Shown: piece by piece, positions 1 through 5,648 of the stretch
How positions within the stretch are numbered: the first letter of the stretch is position 1
Layout of the letters: every line of letters starts with the position of its first letter
Assembly: GCA_016190785.1 (NCBI GenBank)
Contig: JACPPX010000021.1
Location: forward strand, 1 to 10,733
Source of the DNA: Chloroflexota bacterium
GTDB taxonomy: Bacteria > Chloroflexota > Anaerolineae > UBA7937 > JACPPX01
Direction: 5' to 3'
Length of the DNA: 10,733 nucleotides
The notes under the pieces: generated by a model
What the model was told of the DNA's origin: nothing
Seen by the model: the letters and a program-made list of their open reading frames with translations, nothing else
The model's database searches: none
Translations under genes and position numbers: made by a program

Positions 1-149
1 CGGTTGCGCATACTCCCGATCAGAAGCAGGTCAAACTTCAAACCATCCAGTTCGTAATCGCGGAAGGCTTCGTTGAAGTCGACGATCCACCTCCCCCCTC
101 CGAGCATGAGATCCCTTTCGAGGTTTCCCAGGTAATCTTCTAATCTCAT
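1..149 (-). CDS. Unrecognised protein, N-terminal fragment (runs off left edge)
   Basis: An open frame begins with ATG at 147-149 and stays open for 49 complete codons to the window edge, so only the N-terminus is seen. The translation starts MRLEDYLGNLERDLML and continues with a GGGRWIVDFNEAFRDYE-like stretch, then a hydrophobic segment (LLLIGSMRN). An in-frame TAG lies 12 nt upstream, so this ATG is the first possible start. A promoter-like TTGCAA/TAGTAT pair with a 17-bp spacer sits just upstream and would give a leader of only about 13 nt. No good Shine-Dalgarno is present. The mix of acidic/aromatic residues and a hydrophobic strand suggests a soluble cytoplasmic protein. I do not recognise the family and assign no function. 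The gene is probably real because of its promoter and its position beyond the permease terminator. Confidence 0.6.
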   Translation of the reverse strand, partial: MRLEDYLGNLERDLMLGGGRWIVDFNEAFRDYELDGLKFDLLLIGSMRN

Positions 150-168
150 CAGTTTTGCCTACTTTCCC

Positions 169-197
169 ATACTAACATACCTGGATGGAGATTGCAA
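169..197 (-). promoter_or_regulatory. Promoter for the left-edge gene
   Basis: On the minus strand, TTGCAA (192-197) and TAGTAT (169-174) are separated by 17 bp. Transcription would start near 162, about 13 nt before the ATG at 149. The match is fair, four of six at each box. Its place between the permease terminator and the start codon supports it. Confidence 0.5.
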
Positions 198-204
198 GCC
201 GCCT

Positions 205-239
205 AAAAAGGCCCCTCCGCGAAGAGCGGAGGGGCCTTT
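205..239 (-). terminator. Intrinsic terminator of the APC permease gene
   Basis: A perfect 14-bp inverted repeat (207-220 with 226-239) encloses a 5-nt loop. On the minus strand the GC-rich stem ends in a run of five or more T (plus-strand A tract 205-209). It lies about 20 nt past the permease stop codon. Read on the plus strand, the stem is followed by TTTGGTTTG, so weak bidirectional action is possible, but no plus-strand gene ends here. Confidence 0.93.
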
Positions 240-259
240 GGTTTGACGGTGCGTGTTGT

Positions 260-1990
260 TTACTCGGGCGGAATCTCGGCGTAGATGGTGGTGAGGTCGG
301 CGCCCATGCTCTTGGCCCGGTTCTGGCCCCAGAGGTAGACGAGGTAGAAGAGGATGATCAGCCACAAAGTGACCATGGGCCCGGAGAAGATCAGGGAGTA
401 GAGGTCGGTGTAAGCGGCAGGGAAGGCCCAGGCATTGGGGTGGAAGATGAGCACCGCACCCACGAACAGGTTTAGCAAGAAGGCTGCCCAACCCACCAGC
501 TGCACTGTACTCGCGCTGGCCTTGAAGGGGGCACGGGCGAAGATCTCCGGTTTGCGGGTGGGCAAGTAGGCACAGGCCAGACCCATCCCGGCGAAGAAGA
601 GGATATCAAAGAGGTCGGTGGCGGTGATGGCCCCCGAGGAGGAGATCAAAGCTTGGATGGGAGTGCCCTGCAGCCCCAGACCGGCAGAACCGAAGAGATC
701 GGCCTCGGCAAAGACCCCGATCAAGGCGGCGATGGAAGCAGCGACGATGGCGTTCACTGGGGTGTGGTACCGCTCGTTGACCTCGGCCAGGGACTCCGGC
801 AAGATGCGGTCGAAGCCCATGGCGAAGATCAGCCGCGAGGAGGTGAGGATGAAGGGCGGGATGTCATTGGCCACCCACAGCATTCCGAAGAGCAGGATCC
901 CCCAGTTGAATAGTTGGACGGGAAGGAGAATAAACCCACCTCCCAGGCCGGAGATGGCAGCAAAGATGGGCATCCACCCCCCTACCGAGGGGAGTCCAGC
1001 GTCACCGTAACTCCCACCACCGTGACGGAAGAAGGCTACGGCATCGATGAAGGTCCAGCGGTTGCCAGCGGAGTCGGTGACCGCCCCGGCCAAAGCGCCA
1101 GCATTAGCCAGGAAGAAGGAGATGAAGACGTAGATGAGGGTAATCAGAATGCCGGCAGTGAGGATGGCTCGCGGCAAGTTGCGTCCCGCTTCCTTAACCT
1201 CGCCAGCGACGAAGGAGGCAGCCGCATACCCGATGAAGGCCCAGTAGGCGAAGGCCATGGAGCCGAAGACCGCCCCCCAATAGTCGGTGCGGGGAGCCAT
1301 GCCTTGGGCCAGGGCTGCGTTAGTGTAATCTGTGGCGGTGAAGCCGGTGAGGGCCACTACCCCGTTCTCCATAGATTGCGGGGTGGCGGTGAGGAAGGCG
1401 AGGAAGACGAAGAGGAAGACGGCCACCGGGATCCAGAAGATGACCGAGAGCACCTGCCACAAAAGCCTGGTGCCCAGGACAGCGATGTAGGAGAAGATGG
1501 CTACGATCACAATCCCGATTATGGTCATCGGCCAGGGCGTGGCTAAGCCCACCGCTACTTCAAGCAGAGCATCCGGTCCGGGCAACCCGCCGAAGATGAG
1601 GATGGCCTCGAAGGTGGCGACGGCGATCAGTCCGTAGGAGACAGCGATGGAGAGGAATTCCAAAAGGCTAGCGATAACCGCTACCGGGGGGCTGATCAAG
1701 CGGGAGATGAAAACGTAGCCACCGCCCGAACGAGGCATTGCCGCGGAGAGGATGGCATAGGCATAGGCAGAAATCACAACGACAATGCCTACCAAGATGA
1801 AAGTTGTGGTCATGGGATGGAGGGGAAGCGCCCACTGGTTAGAAGGGACAGCGTTAGCTCCCCCTGCCTGGAAGACCCGCTTCTGCCATCCTAGCCCGAT
1901 GGTGTTGGCCAGGGCGATAATAATCGCGGCCCCTAATCCCAACTCCCGCACCAAGCCGGTGGCTTTACGGGCAAATAATGTTCGCTCCAC
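260..1990 (-). CDS. APC-superfamily amino acid permease
   Basis: This is a secondary transporter of the amino acid-polyamine-organocation (APC) superfamily in the cytoplasmic membrane. It probably imports an amino acid or amine with H+ or Na+, or exchanges substrates; the substrate cannot be read. It has 576 residues and about 12 hydrophobic segments, near 18-40, 62-84, 102-133, 154-172, 178-200, 237-258, 276-298, 340-372, 413-430, 460-478, 495-515 and 538-555. Family marks are the broken first helix (ANTIGLG, 28-34), AMPRSGGGYVF (84-94) after helix 2, and the conserved cytoplasmic loop FVAGEVKEAGRNLPRAI (260-276) after helix 6. It is longer than the usual 430-500 residues, mainly through long loops at about 201-236 and 299-340. 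Translation starts at GTG, fixed by AGGAGGG 7 nt upstream. It has its own promoter, a long leader and a terminator, so it is transcribed alone. Confidence 0.93.
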   Translation of the reverse strand: MERTLFARKATGLVRELGLGAAIIIALANTIGLGWQKRVFQAGGANAVPSNQWALPLHPMTTTFILVGIVVVISAYAYAILSAAMPRSGGGYVFISRLISPPVAVIASLLEFLSIAVSYGLIAVATFEAILIFGGLPGPDALLEVAVGLATPWPMTIIGIVIVAIFSYIAVLGTRLLWQVLSVIFWIPVAVFLFVFLAFLTATPQSMENGVVALTGFTATDYTNAALAQGMAPRTDYWGAVFGSMAFAYWAFIGYAAASFVAGEVKEAGRNLPRAILTAGILITLIYVFISFFLANAGALAGAVTDSAGNRWTFIDAVAFFRHGGGSYGDAGLPSVGGWMPIFAAISGLGGGFILLPVQLFNWGILLFGMLWVANDIPPFILTSSRLIFAMGFDRILPESLAEVNERYHTPVNAIVAASIAALIGVFAEADLFGSAGLGLQGTPIQALISSSGAITATDLFDILFFAGMGLACAYLPTRKPEIFARAPFKASASTVQLVGWAAFLLNLFVGAVLIFHPNAWAFPAAYTDLYSLIFSGPMVTLWLIILFYLVYLWGQNRAKSMGADLTTIYAEIPPE

Positions 1991-2200
1991 TTTTTATCCC
2001 TCCTGAATATAAAAGAAATAATAGGATAGACACACGAAAAATTGAGGGAATCGGAGTAGTTTCCGCGCTAGGCATCACCTCCTACTTAACATGATGAGCC
2101 TCTGCACCTCTTTGTGCTGCGCTCCCCACCACCCCCTTTCTTTGGGCCAGCCCAGGGATAGGCTGGCTAAGCCTAACCCCCCGACATACGGGGTCTTTTA
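1991..2200 (-). promoter_or_regulatory. Long structured 5' leader of the permease mRNA (candidate riboregulator)
   Basis: From the predicted start site near 2200 to the GTG at 1990 the mRNA carries about 210 untranslated nt. In minus-strand order I see these elements. Helix A pairs CCCCG (2193-2189) with CGGGG (2183-2179). Helix B pairs 2179-2170 with 2164-2155, 9 of 10 matched. Helix C pairs GCCAGCC (2167-2161) with GGCTGGC (2152-2146) and cannot coexist with B. A small GCAC/GTGC hairpin lies at 2117-2104. A bulged 4+4-bp hairpin pairs 2101-2092 with 2077-2070; its loop contains AGGAGG and AGTAG (2086-2082), which can pair with CTACT (2059-2055) as a pseudoknot. The last 50 nt are AU-rich and unstructured, with the real ribosome site. 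I could not match it to a known riboswitch class by eye, and I see no intrinsic terminator inside it, so control would act at translation or by Rho. Confidence 0.5.
1998..2004 (-). promoter_or_regulatory. Ribosome binding site deciding the GTG start of the permease
   Basis: AGGAGGG lies 7 nt before the GTG at 1990 on the minus strand, with an AT-rich spacer (ATAAAAA). There is no ATG with comparable spacing, so the GTG start is well supported. Confidence 0.85.
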
Positions 2201-2206
2201 CTGCCT

Positions 2207-2235
2207 ATTTTACAACAAAATCTGGGCGAGGTCAA
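2207..2235 (-). promoter_or_regulatory. Promoter of the permease gene
   Basis: On the minus strand, TTGACC (2230-2235) and TAAAAT (2207-2212) are separated by exactly 17 bp: five of six at each box. It lies directly behind the terminator of the upstream peptidase gene, as expected for an independent transcription unit, and predicts a start near 2200. Confidence 0.8.
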
Positions 2236-2262
2236 TCCCCTCACCCCGGACTCTGCATAAGA

Positions 2263-2306
2263 TAAAAACCCCACTCGGGGCTGCGAGTTACGCCCACCTG
2301 TGGGGT
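2263..2306 (-). terminator. Intrinsic terminator of the rho-peptidase unit
   Basis: On the minus strand, ACCCCAC (2306-2300) pairs with GTGGGGT (2274-2268), followed at once by TTTTT (2268-2264). An inner GGGC/GCCC pair (2295-2292 with 2281-2278) can extend the stem. It begins 48 nt after the peptidase stop and ends about 28 bp before the -35 box of the permease promoter. A shorter alternative stem, CCCC/GGGG next to the same T tract, is also possible. Confidence 0.7.
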
Positions 2307-2353
2307 CGCGATAGTTTTATGTTAATTAGATTACTGATTCAAAAGAGGGCAAG

Positions 2354-3430
2354 CTAGGGTAGGTAACCAAAGGGGTTGCGCTTCACTCCGTTGAGCCACA
2401 GCTCAAAGTGGACATGTGGTCCGGTAGCCCGGCCGGTTTCTCCCACCCGCCCGAGGAGGTCTCCTCTTTCTACCGACATTCCGGGCTGGACCAGGATGAT
2501 TACCATGTGGGCGTAGAGAGTCTTGAAGCCGTTGCCGTGGTCGATGATCACTCGGTTGCCATATCCTCCGCTCCATCCCGCGGCGACCACATACCCGGAG
2601 TCCGAGGCATAGATGGGGGTCCCCTCCGGGGCAGCGACATCCACCCCTAAGTGTCCGCTCCAGAAACCTTGGCTGATGAAGCCGGTGATGGGCCACATGA
2701 AGGAACCAGTTCCTTCCTCCGCCCCGGCCGGTGGGGAAGCGTAAGTGTCCTGGACTACACGGGGAATGTAAGGTTTCGCACCACCAGGGACCACTACCCA
2801 TTCCCCAGGAGTCAAGGTATAGGGCTCGGTCAGAGCGTTGTACTCGGAGTTGATGATGTCATCTACATTGGCCTTGTAGTCATCGGCGATGGACTGCAGG
2901 GTGTCCCCTGACTTAATTAAATGGTAGACCCCGTCCACGGGAAGGATATAGACCAACTGCCCGGTGTATAAGAGGTCGGGGTTGGAGGAGAGCTCGGGGT
3001 TGGACCAGAGTATGGTTTCGGGCTTGAGTCCAAATTGGGCGGCGATGCTGATCACATTATCTCCGCTCTCCGCTTTGTAGGTAATCACCTCGCGGCGAGG
3101 TCGGGGAGGGATGATGGTCAGGGGGACAACTCCTTTGAGGAGGTAATCCACTTCCTGGATGGTGGTCAGACCAGGGAGAAAGTACTGGGTGGGTTGCTCA
3201 TCGCTCCCGGTGGATACCAATACCGGGGGCAAGTCCAGGGGGTTGAGATTCCCCAAGGAAAGTACCAGCCAAGTAAATACTATAAGGGCGAGGTGGGATG
3301 AGTATCTGGAGAGGAGATTCCGCACCAGTTGTTTCCACCAGGAGGGGTTTTTCAGAGATAAACCGATCCCGGGGGCCGTGGTGGAAGCCTGAGCGCTGAC
3401 ACTCGGTCGCTTAGCGATGCGGTAGTTCAT
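2354..3430 (-). CDS. Membrane-anchored LysM-LysM-M23 metallopeptidase
   Basis: This is probably a peptidoglycan endopeptidase or an envelope protein of the LytM/M23 family. The 358 residues show a basic N-terminus, one membrane segment (about 46-60) and a linker. Two LysM domains follow (about 115-165, with ESGDNVISIAAQFG, and about 168-215, with KSGDTLQSIADDY), then the M23 domain (about 245-358). All active-site residues are present: H260 and D264 in HLGVD, H308 in YAHM, and H339 and H341 in GPHVHFE, giving the Zn ligands and catalytic His of an active enzyme. The N-in topology puts the LysM and peptidase parts outside. The ATG lies only 17 bp after the rho stop codon, with no clear Shine-Dalgarno, so it is probably co-transcribed with rho and perhaps translationally coupled. 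A terminator follows. The family and fold are sure; the exact bond cleaved is unknown. Confidence 0.93.
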   Translation of the reverse strand: MNYRIAKRPSVSAQASTTAPGIGLSLKNPSWWKQLVRNLLSRYSSHLALIVFTWLVLSLGNLNPLDLPPVLVSTGSDEQPTQYFLPGLTTIQEVDYLLKGVVPLTIIPPRPRREVITYKAESGDNVISIAAQFGLKPETILWSNPELSSNPDLLYTGQLVYILPVDGVYHLIKSGDTLQSIADDYKANVDDIINSEYNALTEPYTLTPGEWVVVPGGAKPYIPRVVQDTYASPPAGAEEGTGSFMWPITGFISQGFWSGHLGVDVAAPEGTPIYASDSGYVVAAGWSGGYGNRVIIDHGNGFKTLYAHMVIILVQPGMSVERGDLLGRVGETGRATGPHVHFELWLNGVKRNPFGYLP

Positions 3431-3447
3431 ATGGGCACGGCCGACGA

Positions 3448-4776
3448 TTATAGCACATCTTTGTTTATGGTATCTAGGAATTCTTTATTGCTCTTGGTCT
3501 TGGCCAGGCGGGAGAGCAAAGGATCCATGCCTTCTACCCCTCCCAGGGCTTCCACCATCCGCCGCAGGGTATAGACCCGGGAGAGGGTTTCTGGCTCGAG
3601 GAGTAACTCTTCCCGCCGCGTCCCGGAGCGTTCAACATCGAAGGCCGGAAAAATACGTCTATCCGCCAATTTGCGGTTGAGGTGCAACTCCATGTTCCCT
3701 GTGCCTTTGAACTCCTCATAGATCACATCATCCATCCGGCTTCCGGTGTCGATGAGACAGGTGGCGATTATAGTCAGGCTTCCCCCTTCTTCAATGTTTC
3801 GCGCCGCACCGAAGAAGTGCTTAGGAGGATAGAGGGCTGCGGGATCCAGTCCTCCGGTCAGGGTGCGGCCACTGGGGGGGACGATGAGATTGTAGGCTCG
3901 GGTGAGACGGGTGATGGAATCCAAAAGGATGACTACATCTTTTCCCACCTCCACCAGCCGCTTGGCGCGGGCGAGGGCCATCTCCGCCACCCGCACATGG
4001 TCCTGCACCGGATCATCGAAGGTGGAGGAGACCACCTCCGCTTCCACTGAGCGGTCCATGTCGGTTACTTCCTCCGGCCGCTCCCCAATTAAGCAAACCA
4101 TGAGGTGGGCATCACTGTGGTTTTTGGTGATGCCGTTGGCGATCTGCTTGAGGACGGTGGTCTTCCCCGCCTTGGGGGGGGAAACGATCAACCCCCTTTG
4201 GCCGCGGCCGATGGGAGTCACCAAGTTGATAAGCCGGGTGGCGAGGATCTGCGGTTCTGTTTCCAGGGTAAAGCGCCGGTTGGGGAAGATAGGGGTTAAA
4301 GAATCAAAATGGGGACGCCGCTTGGCCACCTCCGGATCCAAACCGTTGATTGCCTCTACCCGAAGGAGGCCGAAGTATTTCTCTGAATCCTTGGGGGGGC
4401 GGACCTGGCCGATGACCAGGTCTCCGGTGCGCAGGGCGAAACGACGGATCTGGGATTGGGAGACATAGACATCATCCGGACCGGGGAGGAGGTGGTCGGA
4501 GCGGAGGAAGCCCATCCCCTCCTGCATGACCTCCAGAACCCCGCCGCGGAAAATGTGGCCGGCCTGCTCCGCCTTGGCCTGAAGGAGGCGGAGGATGAGG
4601 TCTTCTTTTTTGAGACGGCTAAAACCGGAGATGTCCAGGGATTTAGCCATCTCCCGCAGATCTCCGAGGGTTTTGGCCTCCAGTTCCCCGATGTTTACGG
4701 TTTCGGTGCGGATGGCCGGGAGTTCGCCCTCGGAGTCGTTATCTATATGTTCGTTATCTATCTCGATCCTCCGCAA
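3448..4776 (-). CDS. rho: Transcription termination factor Rho
   Basis: Rho is the hexameric RNA-dependent ATPase/helicase that ends transcription of untranslated RNA. The 442 residues hold a Rho_N helical domain (about 30-68), an RNA-binding cold-shock/OB domain (about 74-145) with the RNP1-like GMGFLRSD (87-94), and the RecA-like ATPase. The Walker A is SPPKAGKTT (199-207), the catalytic region is GERPEEVTDM (231-240), and the Walker B is VVILLDSITR (281-290). The Q-loop region is PPSGRTLTGGLDPAAL (300-315), with Arg where E. coli has Lys; the arginine-finger motif SGTRREELL is at 384-392. The only standard start is TTG (4774-4776): an in-frame TAG lies 18 nt upstream and there is no in-frame ATG or GTG before Rho_N. 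No Shine-Dalgarno precedes the TTG, but GGAGG overlaps codons 2-3. Three C7-C8 tracts lie in the coding strand. The strong promoter and the C-rich leader suggest self-regulation. Confidence 0.97.
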   Translation of the reverse strand: MRRIEIDNEHIDNDSEGELPAIRTETVNIGELEAKTLGDLREMAKSLDISGFSRLKKEDLILRLLQAKAEQAGHIFRGGVLEVMQEGMGFLRSDHLLPGPDDVYVSQSQIRRFALRTGDLVIGQVRPPKDSEKYFGLLRVEAINGLDPEVAKRRPHFDSLTPIFPNRRFTLETEPQILATRLINLVTPIGRGQRGLIVSPPKAGKTTVLKQIANGITKNHSDAHLMVCLIGERPEEVTDMDRSVEAEVVSSTFDDPVQDHVRVAEMALARAKRLVEVGKDVVILLDSITRLTRAYNLIVPPSGRTLTGGLDPAALYPPKHFFGAARNIEEGGSLTIIATCLIDTGSRMDDVIYEEFKGTGNMELHLNRKLADRRIFPAFDVERSGTRREELLLEPETLSRVYTLRRMVEALGGVEGMDPLLSRLAKTKSNKEFLDTINKDVL

Positions 4777-4807
4777 GGGATAAGCACAGATCTAAAGGAG
4801 CAATCAT
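4754..4807 (-). other. Possible short upstream ORF overlapping the rho start
   Basis: ATG at 4805-4807 opens a 17-codon frame (MIAPLDLCLSLAEDRDR) that ends at TAA 4754-4756, inside the first codons of rho in another frame. It has no Shine-Dalgarno. Its overlap with the weak rho start would allow translational coupling, but chance occurrence is the simpler reading. Confidence 0.2.
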
Positions 4808-4840
4808 TAACGGGTTAGGTAGATAGGGGAAAAGGAATAG
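4807..4840 (-). promoter_or_regulatory. rho: C-rich, G-poor leader segment of rho (rut-like)
   Basis: On the minus strand this 34-nt piece of the rho leader has 13 C and only 1 G, with repeated YC dinucleotides (TTCC, TCCCC, TACC, ACCC) and no apparent structure. This is the composition Rho binds. Known rho genes, for example in E. coli, are self-attenuated in the leader, so this is a plausible autoregulatory site. A small GCCCC/GGGGC hairpin (about 4842-4857) precedes it. Confidence 0.4.
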
Positions 4841-4884
4841 CGCCCCTCCGCGGGGGCTTACTCGCTAGGTAACTGGCGGAAAGC

Positions 4885-4913
4885 ATTATAGCATTGTTTC
4901 AAGTTTTAGTCAA
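4885..4913 (-). promoter_or_regulatory. Promoter of the rho-peptidase unit
   Basis: On the minus strand, TTGACT (4908-4913) and a perfect TATAAT (4885-4890) are 17 bp apart. The predicted start near 4878 gives a leader of about 100 nt before the rho start. This is among the best sigma70-type promoters in the window. Confidence 0.88.
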
Positions 4914-5005
4914 TATGGGGTGAGAAGAGGCTATAAACTAGCTTTGGGGATCCCCTCCCCGTGGAGCATTCTACTCTATTTCACCCTGGAGCGCAAAACC
5001 CTGGG

Positions 5006-5539
5006 TCATCTTAGGTCCAGGGCGAAGAAGAGGGCGATGTCGCGGGTGGCATAGTAGCGGTCGTGGAAGCCGCTGAAGGCAAAGCCGTGCTTCTTCAAGA
5101 AATTTATGGCCGGATCGTTCTTGGTTTGGGTCTCCAGGATAAGGGTGCGCAGTCCCTTGTCGTCGGCCCAGCGCATGGCCGCCCGCAAGAGGGAAGTCCC
5201 AATCCCCCGTCGTCTTTTGTCCTTGGAGACCACCAGGTTATTGACCCACCCGGTCTTATTCCAAGGCTGGACACCCATATCCAAATAGCCCAGTACCTTC
5301 CCCGTTTCCTCGGCTACTAGAAAACATTCGCGCTGCTCCCAGCCTGCGGTTAGGTCTTGGGGAGAACGGGGGTAGGGAACGCTCATAGGGCGGGGAAGCC
5401 GCACCGGCTGAAAGGATATGCTCTTTGCCCCGCCATCGGCCTCTTCGACCTGCATCTGCCACACCCGCTCGGTCTGATAACTGCCCTCAAGCCGAAGGCA
5501 CTGCTCCAGATCCGCGTTTTCCGCACGACGGATGATCAT
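5006..5539 (-). CDS. GNAT-family N-acetyltransferase
   Basis: This is a probable acetyl-CoA-dependent N-acetyltransferase of the GNAT fold; the acceptor (small molecule or protein N-terminus) cannot be read. The 177 residues include strand and motif A around 98-121 (WVNNLVVSKDKRRRGIGTS), with the acetyl-CoA pyrophosphate loop R109-x-x-G112-x-G114. Motif B follows at 141-155 (NDPAINFLKKHGF). The first 75 residues, with a Pro/Arg-rich stretch (45-60), are less typical and probably form the acceptor side. The nearest general look is of the RimI/streptothricin-acetyltransferase-like groups, but I would not name one. The ATG at 5539 has no clear Shine-Dalgarno, and the promoter implies a leader of only about 14 nt. 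It is divergent from the phosphodiesterase gene. No clean terminator is visible between it and the rho promoter, so some readthrough into rho is possible. Confidence 0.9.
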   Translation of the reverse strand: MIIRRAENADLEQCLRLEGSYQTERVWQMQVEEADGGAKSISFQPVRLPRPMSVPYPRSPQDLTAGWEQRECFLVAEETGKVLGYLDMGVQPWNKTGWVNNLVVSKDKRRRGIGTSLLRAAMRWADDKGLRTLILETQTKNDPAINFLKKHGFAFSGFHDRYYATRDIALFFALDLR

Positions 5540-5559
5540 AACTCATCAACCAGAGGTGA

Positions 5560-5588
5560 AATATAGTCAAGCTGCGGCGGGGTGTCAA
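5560..5588 (-). promoter_or_regulatory. Promoter of the GNAT gene
   Basis: On the minus strand, a perfect TTGACA (5583-5588) and TATATT (5560-5565) are 17 bp apart. The predicted start near 5553 leaves about 14 nt before the ATG. Its -35 box faces the -35 box of the divergent promoter with 8 bp between them. Confidence 0.82.
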
Positions 5589-5601
5589 GGCTTGGCTTGA
5601 C
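5584..5601. repeat. Inverted repeat spanning the two divergent -35 boxes
   Basis: GTCAAG (5584-5589) and CTTGAC (5596-5601) form a 6-bp inverted repeat with a 6-bp centre (GCTTGG). A further direct copy, GTCAAGC, is at 5567-5573. The arms overlap both -35 boxes, so the symmetry may simply be two TTGAC boxes facing each other. It could also be an operator acting on both promoters. Confidence 0.4.
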
Positions 5602-5624
5602 TTGTCTTTGGTGAGGCCTATAAT
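5597..5624 (+). promoter_or_regulatory. Promoter of the phosphodiesterase gene
   Basis: TTGACT (5597-5602) and a perfect TATAAT (5619-5624) are separated by 16 bp. The predicted start near 5631 gives a short leader holding the Shine-Dalgarno AAGGAGG (5636-5642), 6 nt before the ATG at 5649. Confidence 0.87.
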
Positions 5625-5648
5625 CGCCCTGACACAAGGAGGTCGAAT

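Noticed and set aside
914..1546. Plus-strand 210-codon frame opposite the permease
   Set aside because: Its low-complexity Gly/Glu/Asp-rich translation is the usual antisense shadow of a hydrophobic, GC-rich membrane gene; it has no promoter or SD.
2074..2112. AGAGGTGC followed by AAGTAGG, recalling the start of lysine riboswitches
   Set aside because: The remaining core (CCGAAG-like junction and several helices, about 170 nt) has no room before the start codon.
2121..2138. GGGGGTGGTGGGGAGCG resembling the T-box antiterminator motif
   Set aside because: Only GGGTGGT matches; the following ACCGCG, a stem I specifier region and a terminator are missing.
2091..2357. Plus-strand 88-codon frame across the permease leader and the peptidase terminator
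   Set aside because: It covers a promoter and terminator of the opposite strand, has no SD, and its translation looks non-protein-like (many Pro, Cys, His at the start).
3902..4468. Plus-strand 188-codon frame opposite rho
   Set aside because: It lies wholly inside the well-conserved rho frame, with a Ser/Arg-rich shadow composition.
4842..4858. GCCCC/GGGGC hairpin in the rho leader as a terminator
   Set aside because: The stem is only 5 bp (7 with a bulge on the plus strand) and no T run follows on either strand.
4930..5005. GGGGATCCCC palindrome and two ACCCTGG copies after the GNAT gene as a terminator
   Set aside because: There is no stem followed by a T tract in the direction of transcription; the repeats are too short to be more than chance.
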